Shown: in pieces, positions 35,691-46,717 of the stretch
How the letters are laid out: each line of letters opens with the position of its first letter
How positions within the stretch are numbered: the stretch's first letter is position 1
Origin: Mytilinidion resinicola
Taxonomy: Eukaryota; Ascomycota; Dothideomycetes; Mytilinidiales; Mytilinidiaceae
Reading direction: 5' to 3'
Length of the DNA stretch: 64,000 nt
Assembly (NCBI RefSeq): GCF_010093595.1
Contig: NW_022985442.1
Coordinates: 1,759,656 to 1,823,655, forward strand
Notes under the pieces: model-generated
The model's input: only the letters and a program-made list of their open reading frames with translations
Databases searched by the model: none
Told to the model about the DNA's origin: nothing
Made by a program: the position numbers and the translations under genes

Positions 35691-37308
35691 TTTGTTTATT
35701 ATATCGTCGGAATTGAAGCGACAGACTGAGGTGAACAGGAGATCTTTGGCACTAAATTGACTCAAGTTTCGTGAAATGATATCAAGTATCGACGTTTCGA
35801 AAAGAAGATCCTCCCACCGCTCTTTTATAATCCCAATTTGAAGGCCCTCTACCTCGACATCACGACCACGCCAGTACCATCGCCTACACACAAAAACATG
35901 TGCCTTGCTATTCGGTCATGTGGTTCCCCAATGACGTCCGGAAACACCGCGTCCGGACGGATCGACCTCGTATTCCAACGCTTTCGTCCTCCTGGAAAGC
36001 GCACCATGCAACCCCAGAAACCACAAGCTCTGGGTCGAATGGGGCAATTGATAACTAGGGTCGTGCCGAACTGCCGGCGAATGGATCACTCAACTCGTCC
36101 CAGATCTGCTGTCCAGACAATTGACTGCGTAGAGGTCATGAGAGGACAGAGCCGTGGGACGAGGCACGCTCGGGGTGTGAGCCGTTGATATTGGGGCGAT
36201 CGCGGGAGCCTCGGGAGTGGCTGCGGGCTATATATATCGACGCGCTAGTTCTGCGGGGGACACGAGATCATGAGGGTTCACGGGGATATTTATCGATTGT
36301 TTGGTAATGTCTGATTCTCACTGTATCGTCGCTTTTGCGGACAGCCTTACGGATTTGGGAGAGACGCTTCTTTTGAAATGTTGGAGCTCTGTATAGGATT
36401 CGTCAGCAACTAGTAATAATGGGGGAACTGGTGCTGCCAAGAGTCTAAGTGGATGGAGGGAGTCATCAAAAGTTTTTGCAGGCTTCATTTCACGTACCTC
36501 GACTTAGACTTTCAACACAACGAGGCCGTTAATTGTTAGTGATAGCGTAGCATAGTAACTCGGTCATCGAACTAGCCAACTGTCCTTATCATATCAACAA
36601 ATCTAGGAGTTCCAAGCTGCGTTGTGGGCGACCTTGGTGGTACTTACTCTGCGCTCTTAGTCGCGACTAGCTCGAGGGTGGCTCGAGGGACATAGTCTCT
36701 GCAAGGAAAATTCACTGCTGTGATAGTGCGGGCACGTGTCCCTTGGAAGTCAATGGTGGTGACCGGAATATCATTCTACACCCTCCACGTCACTTTCTTA
36801 CTTCGAATCTTATACACATACATCTATCTAGTTAGTGACCTCTCACAACTTCCCTCGCCTTCTTATCTTGCATACCAAGACTCTTATGCAGGTTACGAAG
36901 TCATGTTTTTATCAGGCCCAGCGTAGCTGGGTATGCTCTTCAGAGAGGTGCAGTAGTTCGTCCGGCTTCATATGATGGATCTAAAGCAGCGTTACTAAAA
37001 CCTGTTCATGTGATATTATGCTTATCTGTCACGCTAGGTACGGAAAAAGTGGCACCCTCACCAAGTACTCTGCCTGTGTGTACACCTGTTTGCCACTGCA
37101 TGAAACGCTTCAACAAGTTTCCACATAGCCCAAGCTGAAGAGATTCTATCTTCTTTCGATTTCTGAAAATACATTAAAGCAATCCAAGCAGTGGCAGACA
37201 GGTGTACACAGGAGACAGCTTGTTCTAGAATTAGAGCGCCACCTTTTCCATGCCCCACGTGTCTGTATTGCACTGAATAGACAGTCTACGGTGCCCCTCG
37301 CTTCCATA
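35691..37308. other. Intergenic; ends in a MITE-like element
   Basis: I find no gene in this 1.6 kb. The 116-codon plus frame at 35838..36188 has no recognisable domain. The last 280 bases contain inverted-repeat element copy A (37030..37261), leaving only 47 bp of unique sequence before the amidohydrolase start. Confidence 0.5.
37030..37261 (-). mobile_element. MITE-like foldback element, copy A
   Basis: This 232-bp element starts CACGCTAGGTACGG and ends CCATGCCCCACGTG; the two ends form an imperfect inverted repeat of about 30 bp. The flanks TCTGT at 37025..37029 and 37262..37266 are an exact 5-bp target duplication. Inside, GTGTACACCTGTTTGCCACTG is mirrored by CAGTGGCAGACAGGTGTACAC (37187..37207). 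It is inverted relative to copies B, D and E, as shown by the central segment AAGTTTCCACATAGCCCAAG. It lies directly in front of the amidohydrolase gene. Confidence 0.85.
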
Positions 37309-38808
37309 ATGAATCGTCGTTTTCATCGCCCTGGCAGGCTCTTCTTTCTCTCTGAACTAGCTTTAGTTATGTCAATACTGGCATTTATCTGGACTATGGA
37401 TGGATTCATGGGAGCATCCCATGCTGGATGCAAGATCACCACACAAGGCAGTCTCGAAACAATCCTTCTAGCCGGCACCATCTTAACTTCTGAAGGCGCA
37501 CTGCACGACAGCCATATACTCATCCACGCCGGCAAGATCGCATGCATGGGCAAAAGCTGCATCCAAGAAGCTAAGACCAGGAAAACCACGTTCATCCACT
37601 GCACCGACTCAGTGATCTCCCCCGGCTTCATCAACCTCCACGAACATCTCGACTTCTCCACTTTCCGCCCCCTAGCCGACAACGGCGTCAAAGTCAACCA
37701 CCGACACGACTGGCGCGTGGGAACTAGGCGAAATGAGCGTCGCGAGACGGAAGTCAACGGCTCTGTCGCCGACGCGGTGAAATGGGGAGAACTGCGCCAC
37801 GTCTTCTCTGGCACCACCTCGATCGTGGGCGGTCCCATGGCGTCTGGATTAACGCGGAATCTGGACCACGTCGCTGGTCTAGAGGCTGGGTTGTACAACC
37901 CGGCAGCTACCTGGGCTGTCTTCCCGCTCGACGATATGAGCGGCATCCTGAGAAACGGAGACTGTGATTACGGCCCTAATGCTACGACTGGCGATACGGC
38001 AGGGAAAATCTACCGGTATTTGGCCCATGTTGGTGAAGGCGTGGACGCAGAGGCGGCGAATGAGTTCCAGTGCTTTTCCAGCGAGACGTACGATGTGACG
38101 CCTGCGCCAGCAGGGGGAGGACTGAGCTACGATATCATCGCTCCGAACCTAGCTCTTGTTCACGCCCTCGGGTTGACGGAGGCGGACTTCGATCTTGTTG
38201 CTGAACGCGGTGCCCACGTCGTGTGGTCACCGCGAAGCAACGTTTTCTTATACGGCAAGACGCTGAACGTCAGCTACCTCCTTGAAGCTGGAGTCAACGT
38301 CGCTCTGGGCACTGACTGGCTACCCTCCGGATCTGCGACTATGGCAAGAGAAGCTGTGTGTGCGTTATCAGTAACAAAGGAGAGCTATAAGAGGACTATC
38401 GAATCGAAGACGATGTGGGAAATGATGACAATCAACGCCGCCCACGCCGCCAGCTTCGAGGACCACATCGGCTCCCTCGCCCCCAGCAAACTCGCCGACA
38501 TCGTCATCTTCAGCACTTCTCCCTCCCTCTCCTACCATGACCCCTTCGCCCGAGCCATCTACGCCCCTGAAGAGAACATCGAGCTCGTGATGCGCGGCGG
38601 GAAGATCCTAGTAGCTGGAACTGGATTAGAGGATCTCGCGACTGGTGCCTGCGAAAGCGTCGCGTTCGGTGATGTGACGAAGACTATTTGCGTAGAAGAA
38701 GAATTGGGCGCGAGCTATGTCGAGTTCGAGAAAAAGCTAGGAGGTGTGTATCCTGCGATCTTGCCTTGTGTGCCGCCGGACGAGCCGAGTTGCGAGCCGA
38801 CTAGGTAG
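37309..38808 (+). CDS. Amidohydrolase-family (metal-dependent) protein, 499 aa
   Basis: Probable metal-dependent hydrolase of the amidohydrolase superfamily (cyclic-amidohydrolase/chlorohydrolase-like), one frame with no introns. An N-terminal hydrophobic segment (LALVMSILAFIWTMDGFMG) suggests secretion or a membrane anchor. The small beta-domain start is seen at ILLAGTILTSEGALHDSHILIHAGKIACMG; then SPGFINLHEHLDF carries the HxH metal ligands; AHVGEGVDAEAANEF holds a likely third His; VALGTDWLPSG holds the metal-binding Asp; and LADIVIFS marks the return to the beta-domain. MNRRFHR at 37309 is the first ATG in frame (18 nt further upstream the frame opens only with GTG). The start lies 47 bp from MITE copy A, so the element is probably in its promoter or leader. 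The substrate is unknown. Confidence 0.85.
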   Translation: MNRRFHRPGRLFFLSELALVMSILAFIWTMDGFMGASHAGCKITTQGSLETILLAGTILTSEGALHDSHILIHAGKIACMGKSCIQEAKTRKTTFIHCTDSVISPGFINLHEHLDFSTFRPLADNGVKVNHRHDWRVGTRRNERRETEVNGSVADAVKWGELRHVFSGTTSIVGGPMASGLTRNLDHVAGLEAGLYNPAATWAVFPLDDMSGILRNGDCDYGPNATTGDTAGKIYRYLAHVGEGVDAEAANEFQCFSSETYDVTPAPAGGGLSYDIIAPNLALVHALGLTEADFDLVAERGAHVVWSPRSNVFLYGKTLNVSYLLEAGVNVALGTDWLPSGSATMAREAVCALSVTKESYKRTIESKTMWEMMTINAAHAASFEDHIGSLAPSKLADIVIFSTSPSLSYHDPFARAIYAPEENIELVMRGGKILVAGTGLEDLATGACESVAFGDVTKTICVEEELGASYVEFEKKLGGVYPAILPCVPPDEPSCEPTR

Positions 38809-38835
38809 AAGGTGTGACGGGATGGATCGATTCAA

Positions 38836-39390
38836 AGGTGCCGGCAATAGTATGTCAAAACTGACTCGAAATCGCACGGACTGGCTCCACTTTATACATC
38901 TTGACAGTTTCAAAAGTAGTCTTTTTCGAAGAGGTCGATATACAATCCGTGACAATGGCATGCTGAAATTGGTCCAATCTAGGTGCCGCGTCAATAGTAT
39001 GCCCAGATCAAGCCCAAATCGCACGGACTGGCTCCCGTCCATGCTTCTCGCGGCATTGAAATCAACCTAATTCCTGTAGTCAGATTTAGGGTCCAGGGCA
39101 ATGACATGCTAGAGATGGCTTAATTTGTGTGTCACGTCAACAACATGACCAAATCGAGTTCAGATCGCACGGACTGGCCCCCGTTCATACATCTCGCAAC
39201 ATCAAAATCAACCTAAATTCTGGCATCTAATTCAGCGTGTTGTGCCGCGGACAATCTCAAACTGTCCAATTCACAAGCCGTGATAATAACATGTCAAAAT
39301 CGAGCTCAAATCGCTCGGACTGGCTCCCGTTTATACCTCTCAACAATGCCACTTTTACCTTTGATCCACGGTCTGCTTTAAAGCGTGTAG
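38836..39390. repeat. Diverged tandem array, about 146-bp period, four units
   Basis: The core ATCGCACGGACTGGCTCC recurs starting at 38871, 39018, 39164 and 39310 (spacing 147, 146, 146). Around each core there is further similarity: a leading GTCAATA/ACATG block and trailing ATACATCT ... AAATCAACCTAA in the middle units. Units are clearly diverged from each other. The array begins right after the amidohydrolase stop codon and ends at MITE copy B. Small frames on both strands repeat similar peptides (NRTDWLP; QSVRF), but I do not take them as genes. Confidence 0.8.
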
Positions 39391-39398
39391 TAACCGTC

Positions 39399-39630
39399 CA
39401 CGCGGGGCACGGAAAAGGTAGCACACTAATTCTAGAACAAGCTGTCTCCTGTGTACATCTGTCTGCCACTGCTTAGGGTGCTTTAATCTATTTTCAGGAA
39501 TCTAAAGAAGATTGAAGCTCTTTGCCCTAGGCTACGTGGAAACTTGTTGAAGCACTTCATGCAGTGGCAGACAGGTGTACACACGGGCCGAGTACTTGCT
39601 GAGTGTGCCACTTTTTTCATGCCCAGCGTG
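39399..39630 (+). mobile_element. MITE-like foldback element, copy B
   Basis: This 232-bp element begins CACGCGGGGCACGGAAAAGG and ends CATGCCCAGCGTG. Flanks CCGTC (39394..39398) and CCGTG (39631..39635) match at four of five positions, an eroded target duplication. The arms are complementary over about 85 bp, including CTGTCTGCCACTGC against GCAGTGGCAGACAG, with a loop of about 45-60 bp containing GCCCTAGGCTACGTGGAAAC. It lies between the tandem array and the 3' end of the PhoD gene. Confidence 0.85.
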
Positions 39631-39770
39631 CCGTGGCATCTCCAAACGATCTGATTTGATGTGCCAAGTAGATAGAATACTAACATTACGGTCCTCAGCG
39701 AACTTTTTTCCTCAGAATCTTATACCTCTTCATATCATTCCCTCATCTTCCCATACCTTTTCAAACCTAC

Positions 39771-41880
39771 CTACAGGACCTCCAAATCAAAATGGCTAAC
39801 AAACCACGTCCCATTCCCCGTATCCACAGTCGCATTCGTCATAACCGTCTTCCCCGTCTTCAAACTCCCGCTCTCCACCGTCCCTCCCGCAACCGGCCGA
39901 TTCAGCTTATTAGCCCCGCTCTGAACCGTAAAGTTCGCCAGGCTGATCTCGTAATTATTTCTAGTAACTACCGTAGGCAGCCCAAAGTACTTAGCCTCGA
40001 CTTCGCTCGGCGAGATATGCAGCTCGTAGTAGCCGCGGTAGTATATATCGCTCCACTGCAGCTCCTTATTCGCAGCGACCAGGAACTTCGTAGCATTATA
40101 CGCCAACGCCATCGAGATGTTAGCACCATAGGGGCAAGGCGAAGTCACCGCAGAGCCAGCGAACTCAACGCCGATGCTGCCGGCGCCGGTGGCGGGGTCG
40201 TAGGTCTTCTCGTCGAGCCAGACGAGGTCGGAGACCCAGGACGCGTGGCTATCGCCGGAGAGGAAGATGTTGTTCCCGATGTTATTATTGTAGAGATGCT
40301 GAAAAGTGCGGTTGCGATTGGACTGGTATCCGTCCCACGCGTCGTAGTCGAGCGGGTTCTCGAGTCCGTACGCAACTGACTCATTTAGGCGGCTGAAGAC
40401 GGTCTGGCTGCCTACGATGCGCCATGCAGCACCACGTTTGGAGGACGAGGAGAGTTGATTGTAGAACCAGTGTTCTTGTCGACTACCCATCATGCTGCGG
40501 CCGGCATCGTCGGAGATCTCGTGGACGTAGTCTGTGTTCCAGTAGAGATCGGTGATGGAGCGGTCGTAGTGGCGGGTGTCGAGCATGATGAGGTCAAGGA
40601 GCTTGCCGATGGAGAATGAACGCCAGATGCGCAGGTTGTCGTCCATCTCAACTTGTCTTTGAGGGTTAGTAACTGATGTTATGTTTGTTTGGGAAGTCTT
40701 ACCTGATCGGCATCCATTCGAAGTATGCTCGGACAGCGTTCATTTTCCGCTGATCAACGCTGACCCCACCATCCTCAACGAAGGAAGCTTCGGTGTTGTT
40801 CAACTCTGACGCACCATCGCGGTAGGTGTTGTCAGAGACCTCATGATCGTCCCATACAGGAATCCACGGGAACTGCTGGTGGCTAGCAAGGAGATCGAGA
40901 TCTGTGCGGTATGTTGCGATTCGCTTCCGGTAGTCGTACAATGAGTATATTTGCTTGTCAGGAAGAGGCACTCGGCCAATGGTTTGGCCCCAGCCGTATT
41001 CGCCATTTGCGTATTCGTAGATGTAGTCGCCGAGATGGACCACATAGTCCACGGAATCCTGCGTGGCCAGTCAGTGTCGTTGAGCTTAGGAAAAGTCAAA
41101 AGATTACGTACTTTTCGCACGGGATTTCCGTATGCGTTGAAGAAACCGAATGCTAATAATGGTCAGTAGATCCTAGAGTAGCGGGTCAAGATATGAGTCT
41201 TACGGAAGTTTGAGCAAGAGTAGACAGCGATACCAACCTTGGTAACGTCATCATCGGCGTGAGGCGTCGTCTTAGTCCTCCCCAACGGGCTAACGTTGTT
41301 CGAATTGCAGACATTGAATTGGTAGTAGTACGTGGTGTAGGGCTTCAACTTCTTCGCTTCAACCTGTTGATTCATTGTTAGGAACAAACTTCATGTACTA
41401 TCAGGAGAGAACCAGAAACAACCGTGTATCGCTGTCTCTTACCTTGACTGTGTAATCAATGTCGGAGGAAGTGTACACTGTCCCGGAATCCGCCACATTC
41501 TTACACTCTTTATCGGTAGATATCTTGTACTGCACACAGACTGGCGCATTTGACATGGCAACATACTCTTCCGTATCATGGTTGTACAGCGGTACGTAAC
41601 CCTCAACCGTAACATTGGACTTGTCGTTATCAGCCGAGGGAGCAATTCTCGTCCAGAGCACCACGCTGTCAGGGAAAGGATCGCCAGAAGCTATGCCATG
41701 AGTAAAGTTCAGTTTCGACGGATCCCAAGTGCTGGATGGGTCATTCCTCTTGACGACTTTGTGAATCGATATGCCGAGCGCAGGATGGTGCTCTGAAGGA
41801 CTGCGGTAATTGAGGTTCTTGGTGTAGCTGGCGCTGACCAGGGCAACAGAAGAGACTAGAGTAAAGATTTGCGGTTTCAT
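39771..41880 (-). CDS. Secreted PhoD-like alkaline phosphatase, 626 aa
   Basis: Phosphodiesterase/alkaline phosphatase D family enzyme. Minus-strand exons 41880..41443, 41363..41204, 41152..41112, 41058..40703 and 40656..39771. A signal peptide (MKPQIFTLVSSVALVSA) is followed by the N-terminal Ig-like PhoD domain (THGIASGDPFPDSVVLWTRI). Splicing restores SNFPFGFFNAYGNPVRK and then the metallophosphatase motifs: VVHLGDYIYEY, IPVWDDHEVSDNTY, MLDTRHYDR, and FLSGDSHASWVSD with the late metal-binding His. Several N-glycosylation sites are present. The first intron (79 nt) has a CTAAC-like branch point. It probably mobilises phosphate outside the cell. The gene is convergent with the amidohydrolase, with the tandem array and MITE copy B between them. 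Confidence 0.94.
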
Positions 41881-43092
41881 AATGTCAATTGAGCTTGGGA
41901 GAGTTGGGGTTTCAGCACTATTCAGTGTTCAGGTGGGTCATGGCCATCTTTTTGTAGCCATCCAAGCTGCAGGTAGGTAGATTCTTGGAAAGAGGTACCC
42001 CCATGCTCCGATCGAGGTTTCCACTCTAGTAGAGTAATAATATGTGCCAATCCTCGAGGATAGCCAGGAACATGCCAATTAGGCATCTGCAATTTGACAT
42101 GCATACGTTGTTTGGCCTGGTCTGTTCGCTGGGATGCGAAGTCGAGCACTTTTCATGTGGTGGGGGAACGGCATCTTTGCGTCATTGGGAAACAAGCTAA
42201 TCCACGATTCCACCAAGTTCCTGGGCGCGGGAACTTTCAACGTGCATGAAGAAGCTTGAGCGGGACGATCGAGGGCGTTGAAGCTCGCGGTGTGCGTCGT
42301 ATGGCGCTATTGATTGGTGGTTGAGTGATGCGCATCGCTGACTTACAGCCCTGTCAGAAGTCAACACCAATCGGGTAGGTGTTTGATAGCCCACGTGTGT
42401 CTGCGATTTAGGCGAGAAAATAAATACAGATAAAAAGCGGGGATTGATAATCGTGTTTGTTCCTGGATAGTTTGGGAGATGAAAGTGGTGGAAAAAGGCT
42501 ACCTGGTGTCCTACGCCCCATTTCACGTGACTTCTTTTCCTTCTATCCCTTCCATCTTAAGAGTGTTTTAATCTGGCTTTCTTTCTCAGCACACTTCTCA
42601 CCGATCTGAGCAATTTGCACATTTCACTACATCCCCCTAGGCCACCAATTAAGGCAGATCTAAGCTCTCCTCACTTGGCACGTCTGGAGCTGAGGCCACT
42701 CACAGCTGAAAGCTCGTATCCAAACGGAAAGCATCGCTGATCTCTATATAAAATGGATTATATCTGAGCACATGGAGGCAAGATGGACGTGCGACAGAGC
42801 AAGAGACAAGGAAGATATCTTGGGACATACGAGAAAATGGGTTTTTTTACCGGGGTGTGTATGTGGTATGGCGTGTGGTGGGCAGGTGATTATCAGGGAT
42901 GTCTGAATTGGTCCGTGTATATGTTAGGGGATCCAGGCTCTTGGATGATGGAGAAGGTAGCAGCCCTCTCATTCTTGCATGGCTGAGGCTGGCCATGGGA
43001 TGAATATTTCGTGACTTGACATTACTATTATCTTGGTATATGGGTATGTATGTACAAATGGGGTTTCAACTGTATCAGATCGCTGCGATGTT
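41881..43092. other. Intergenic, nothing recognised
   Basis: About 1.2 kb between the PhoD start and the peroxidase stop. It contains only short frames without recognisable products, including a 109-codon minus frame at 42197..42526. The left portion is presumably the PhoD promoter. Confidence 0.45.
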
Positions 43093-44564
43093 TCAGGGGA
43101 ACGTGAGTACCGCTTTCGGCAAGACGTGTGAGCACTCTGTCAAGTTGTTCATATTGTTGACACCAAGCAGGCTCAATCTGACGTATGCGGTAGCGTAGCT
43201 CTGATAGATACGTCAGTGAGAGTCTCGAAAATCTTTCAGAAAAGGGACCTTACCGCTGCCCACGCTGCCCGGCCAGATATGGCAAACGACGTCCATTGGC
43301 TCTTAGTGCGCGTGTCGTTCGCAATGCCCAAATCACTCGCAAATTGGAAAACCCCTGATGGTGCCGTTTGGCCAGGTCTATGCTGTTGATAGTACCTCGT
43401 GTCCCATACCCCAGGCGTATCATCTTGTGGTTCGCCAGCCTTGCTAGGGTCAACGAAGAACTGCTGAGATGTGGAATGGGCGCCCAAAAGCGCAGCAAGC
43501 TGGGTGTAGCTAAGCGTCTTGTCCCCAAATAGGCAAACGATCTTGTCGACACTGTCCGTGACGGCTGGTAGAAGGCCAGTGGGAGCAGGCGTTGAGCTGT
43601 CCTTACGGCCAACCCAGGTCCGCACTCGAGGACCCATTGGACAAACCACGGCGCCAAGATTGGAGACGAACTGAATGAGATCTGCCATTCCAACCCCATA
43701 AGTGGTTTGCCATTCCTGGACTTTGGCAATGATGTCCTCTAGGCCCTCATTCTCCGATCGCGCTGCTTCTTCCGCAGAGAGCGCAATGCTTCCATCCGCA
43801 CCGCCGTAGTCCTTTCCTGCCAAACTGTTGGGTTTAGACCAGCCGGCAGCATCGTGGAATCCAAGGCGAACAGCTCTGCGAGCCCATTGATTGCAGGTAC
43901 CGTCGCTGTTCAAGAAAAAAGGTTGGAGGTCGACGGCGATATAAGACCAGATACAACATACATCCGCTTTACAGGCAGTACTTCCACGTGCGCCTGGAGG
44001 AGTGTATCCCCCGTCCGTTTTGGCCTCAGCGGCGTCACCTGTCAGAACACCAGTAATGTTCGTGCCCACAGGGGTTTTGGCGCCGTTGTTCTTCAAGTCT
44101 CCGAGTACTTCCCACCCGGAGGCGCTGGTAGTGCACACAAAAGCCGAGGTGGTGCTGGTGCTAGTCCTGATTGTAGCTGTCGTTTTGGATGACGAGGACG
44201 AAACGGAACTGGTGATGGTCGAGGACTTAGATGTGGATGTCGAGGTTGAGGAAGATGACACAGTGGCTGACGCAATCAATTTTGCTCCAGTGACCTGCGT
44301 ATTGGTCTGGGCTTGGTAGTAACTATTCTTCATATAGCATGGTCCTCTCCCCGGCCCGAGGAAGGAGACAAGTATACATCCAGTGGTGACAGAGCATCTG
44401 TCGAGGCATTGATTCAGTGTGTCCGTCCATTCGAGCGCGAGATCACCGCCGTAAAAGTCCGTGGAAGGCTCGATGTTGAAAATTTCGCCGTTGGCAGCAG
44501 TGTACGTCGCAGCCATGGCTTGTTGCGCCGCCGCGGAAAGCGAAAGGAGGGTAATGAACCTCAT
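43093..44564 (-). CDS. Secreted heme peroxidase with N-terminal PAN-like domain, 472 aa
   Basis: Extracellular plant/fungal-type (class II-like) heme peroxidase. Minus-strand exons 44564..43254 and 43200..43093; the 53-nt intron is followed by SYATAYVRLSLLGVNNMNNLTECS, the normal end of ascomycete peroxidases, and the stop TGA at 43095. A signal peptide (MRFITLLSLSAAAQQAMA) precedes a Cys-containing segment of about 75 residues (ALEWTDTLNQCLDRCSVTTGC) resembling PAN/apple-type domains, then a Ser/Thr-rich linker (about residues 100-145). The catalytic domain shows the distal site RRAVRLGFHDAAGW, the calcium-site motif GGADGSI, and the proximal-His motif LLGAHSTSQQFF. All key residues are present. 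It may oxidise phenolics or generate radicals; no lignin-peroxidase surface Trp can be judged here. Confidence 0.9.
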
Positions 44565-45232
44565 GTTTCAGTCGAGGCAAGATGATTAGACAATAGTATT
44601 AAAGTAAAACACAGCTTCACACACAATATCAAAAACGAAGGTAAGGGGATGCGAAAGCGAGTGACAGCATCGTAAGCAAGAGAGCGACAGCAAACAGTGG
44701 GCGCGAAGGTGCTTTTGAGAGCCCCTGCGAGAGTCTAGGCAAAGTAAATGAAATCCCAAAGCGTTCTAAACAGGCGAGCGGCGTCTATACAAGCTTCGCC
44801 ATAAGCCACGGGGCGCCTCAGCTGGCGAAAACGATAAAAGGGGTATCGGAACTCGGCATTTGGGAGGCGGCACAGCAGAGGATAATCACAGTCTCCAATG
44901 CGCTTCTCGGGCTCTTCCAGTATTGGACGCTCAAAATTCGCTCATATTTTCGGATTCGCCTTTGATAGAAGTTGGATAAAATAGAGAAAGTGAGCCAGAA
45001 GGCGGGACTCGGGAGGACGCATCGAAAAGGAGCAGGCGATGGCAAGAGGTCTGTGCGGGTTACGACACGATAAATCGACATCGGTTAGAAATAGCGCGAT
45101 AGATACCTAGCAGCGGAAGTTGATTCATGCATTTGTAGGGAGGCTGTGATGGAGGCGCATATTATTATGCCTAGATGTATATCGTGCAGCGGAAGCTTCC
45201 CGTTGCGAAGCTGCTGTTATTACCTTACTCCG

Positions 45233-45596
45233 CACGCGGGGCATAAAAAAATGGCACACTCAAGCATTTCAACACCGTCTGAGGTGGCCCGGCGAGTTAT
45301 CAGAAATGCCAGAACTGGTTATTCTGCAAATATTAATAATACATCAGAGGACCTCAAGCTGTGCTAAACAAGCGTACATAAGCACAGGAATAGTGTGTAT
45401 ACAGTTTACGGGGTTGTAGACTACACCTGTTTACCACTGCTTGAAGTGCTTCAACAAGTTTCCACATAGCGCAGAGTGAAGAGCTTCTATCTTGTTTATA
45501 TTTCTGAACATGTTTTACAGTAGTTACCCAGGTGTAGGATACACACAGGACAGCTTGTCCTAGAATTAGTGTGCCACCTTTTTTATGCCCCGCGTG
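45233..45596 (-). mobile_element. MITE-like foldback element, copy C (enlarged)
   Basis: Same ends as the other copies (CACGCGGGGCATAAAA at the left, TTATGCCCCGCGTG at the right) but 364 bp long. The central and right parts match copy A (ACACCTGTTTACCACTGC ... AACAAGTTTCCACATAGC ... CAGCTTGTCCTAGAATTAG), while about 130 bp of unmatched sequence lie between roughly 45270 and 45415. Flanks CTCCG (45228..45232) and CTCCA (45597..45601) match at four of five positions. Confidence 0.78.
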
Positions 45597-46005
45597 CTCC
45601 ATACCTTTGTAAGCGTGAGCGTAAGCTAGTTACAATATGCACTAACTACCCAATCATAGCCGAGAGAATGTAAGCTATCTCAGGTCACGTGCTCTGAATG
45701 TGGAGCGGGTGAAGTTGGACGAGATTGAAAGGCATTCAAGAATGAATCCGTACATTTTCTCAACACGAAGAATTCATTGTGTAGTTGTTGTTGTTGTACC
45801 GACACGGATTGTATCCGGGCAGGCCGATTCCTCAGGCTGATATGTCACGTGCTCTTCTAGCCAAAAATTATGAACTTCACAAAATTGGGCACCTAGGCAG
45901 GCTCTGGGGCGTACAGTCCCCAGCATAATAGCCATATACAGTCTCGCTACACAGCATAACTATATTTTGGCAGTTCTTTAGAAGTGCATATTCTAGCAAT
46001 ACACC

Positions 46006-46105
46006 GGTAGAGGCTAAGAGAAAGTTTCTAGCCTCTTCAAAGCTAATAATACTTATATAAAATAGAGAGCTAAGAGAAATTTCTATAAGTATTGTTAGCA
46101 AGGGC
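46006..46105. repeat. AT-rich inverted-repeat relic
   Basis: AATACTTATA is mirrored by TATAAGTATT about 40 bp further on, with CTAAGAGAAA-type motifs repeated around both. The AT-rich character and TA-rich dinucleotides recall a transposon remnant altered by C-to-T mutation. I cannot name the element. Confidence 0.4.
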
Positions 46106-46216
46106 CGCCCCTATTATTGTACAGGCTCCGGAAAATCAATGGACGAGCCGTAAGAGCGTACGAGCATGCATTTGATAGAGGGGTCATGAGCATCAGGGCA
46201 TCCACAGTGCAGGGTA

Positions 46217-46264
46217 AGCTCCGGCAAAAGTCCCGACAGAAGCTCCGACAGAAGCTCTGGGAAG
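46217..46264. repeat. 12-bp imperfect tandem repeat, four units
   Basis: Units AGCTCCGGCAAA, AGTCCCGACAGA, AGCTCCGACAGA and AGCTCTGGGAAG follow one another without gaps. Confidence 0.7.
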
Positions 46265-46717
46265 CAAACGTCAGTCTCGGAATCTACTAACAAGGCGAAA
46301 TGGCTGCACTTCCTGGCCTCTCGCCGTCTGATGCTTGCTATGGAAGACGGCTGAGACCATTAAAGGTACACGCTCAGGTTGTTAAGCATCGTGACATATC
46401 GTAGGACGACGCCCCTGTATCAATGTCCCGAAGAGAACAAGCGGAGAAGATTTAAGATCGAGAAACGCGGAGAAACTAGGACCAAATGCTGGAAATGGGA
46501 GCTCTGAGGTAAACTGCATAGGCTCTAGGAAAGGCCGTGATTATATGGATGGAAATGCAGGACAAGAAAGATATTCATGAAGTGTGCCTGAAGACAAGAT
46601 TGAAATACATAGCTGATGCTACGAGCGCAGTCTTTCAATTTTGGCTTTGTTGCTTCCTACTATCACAGGTCATTGGGACTTGGGAAGATATGGACTACTC
46701 GTGGAGAGAGTATGTAC

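Noticed and set aside
38737..39070. Overlapping small frames on both strands with repeated peptides (NRTDWLP, QSVRF)
   Set aside because: The repetition comes from the 146-bp tandem DNA repeat; frames are not kept from unit to unit because the period is not a multiple of three in two of three steps.
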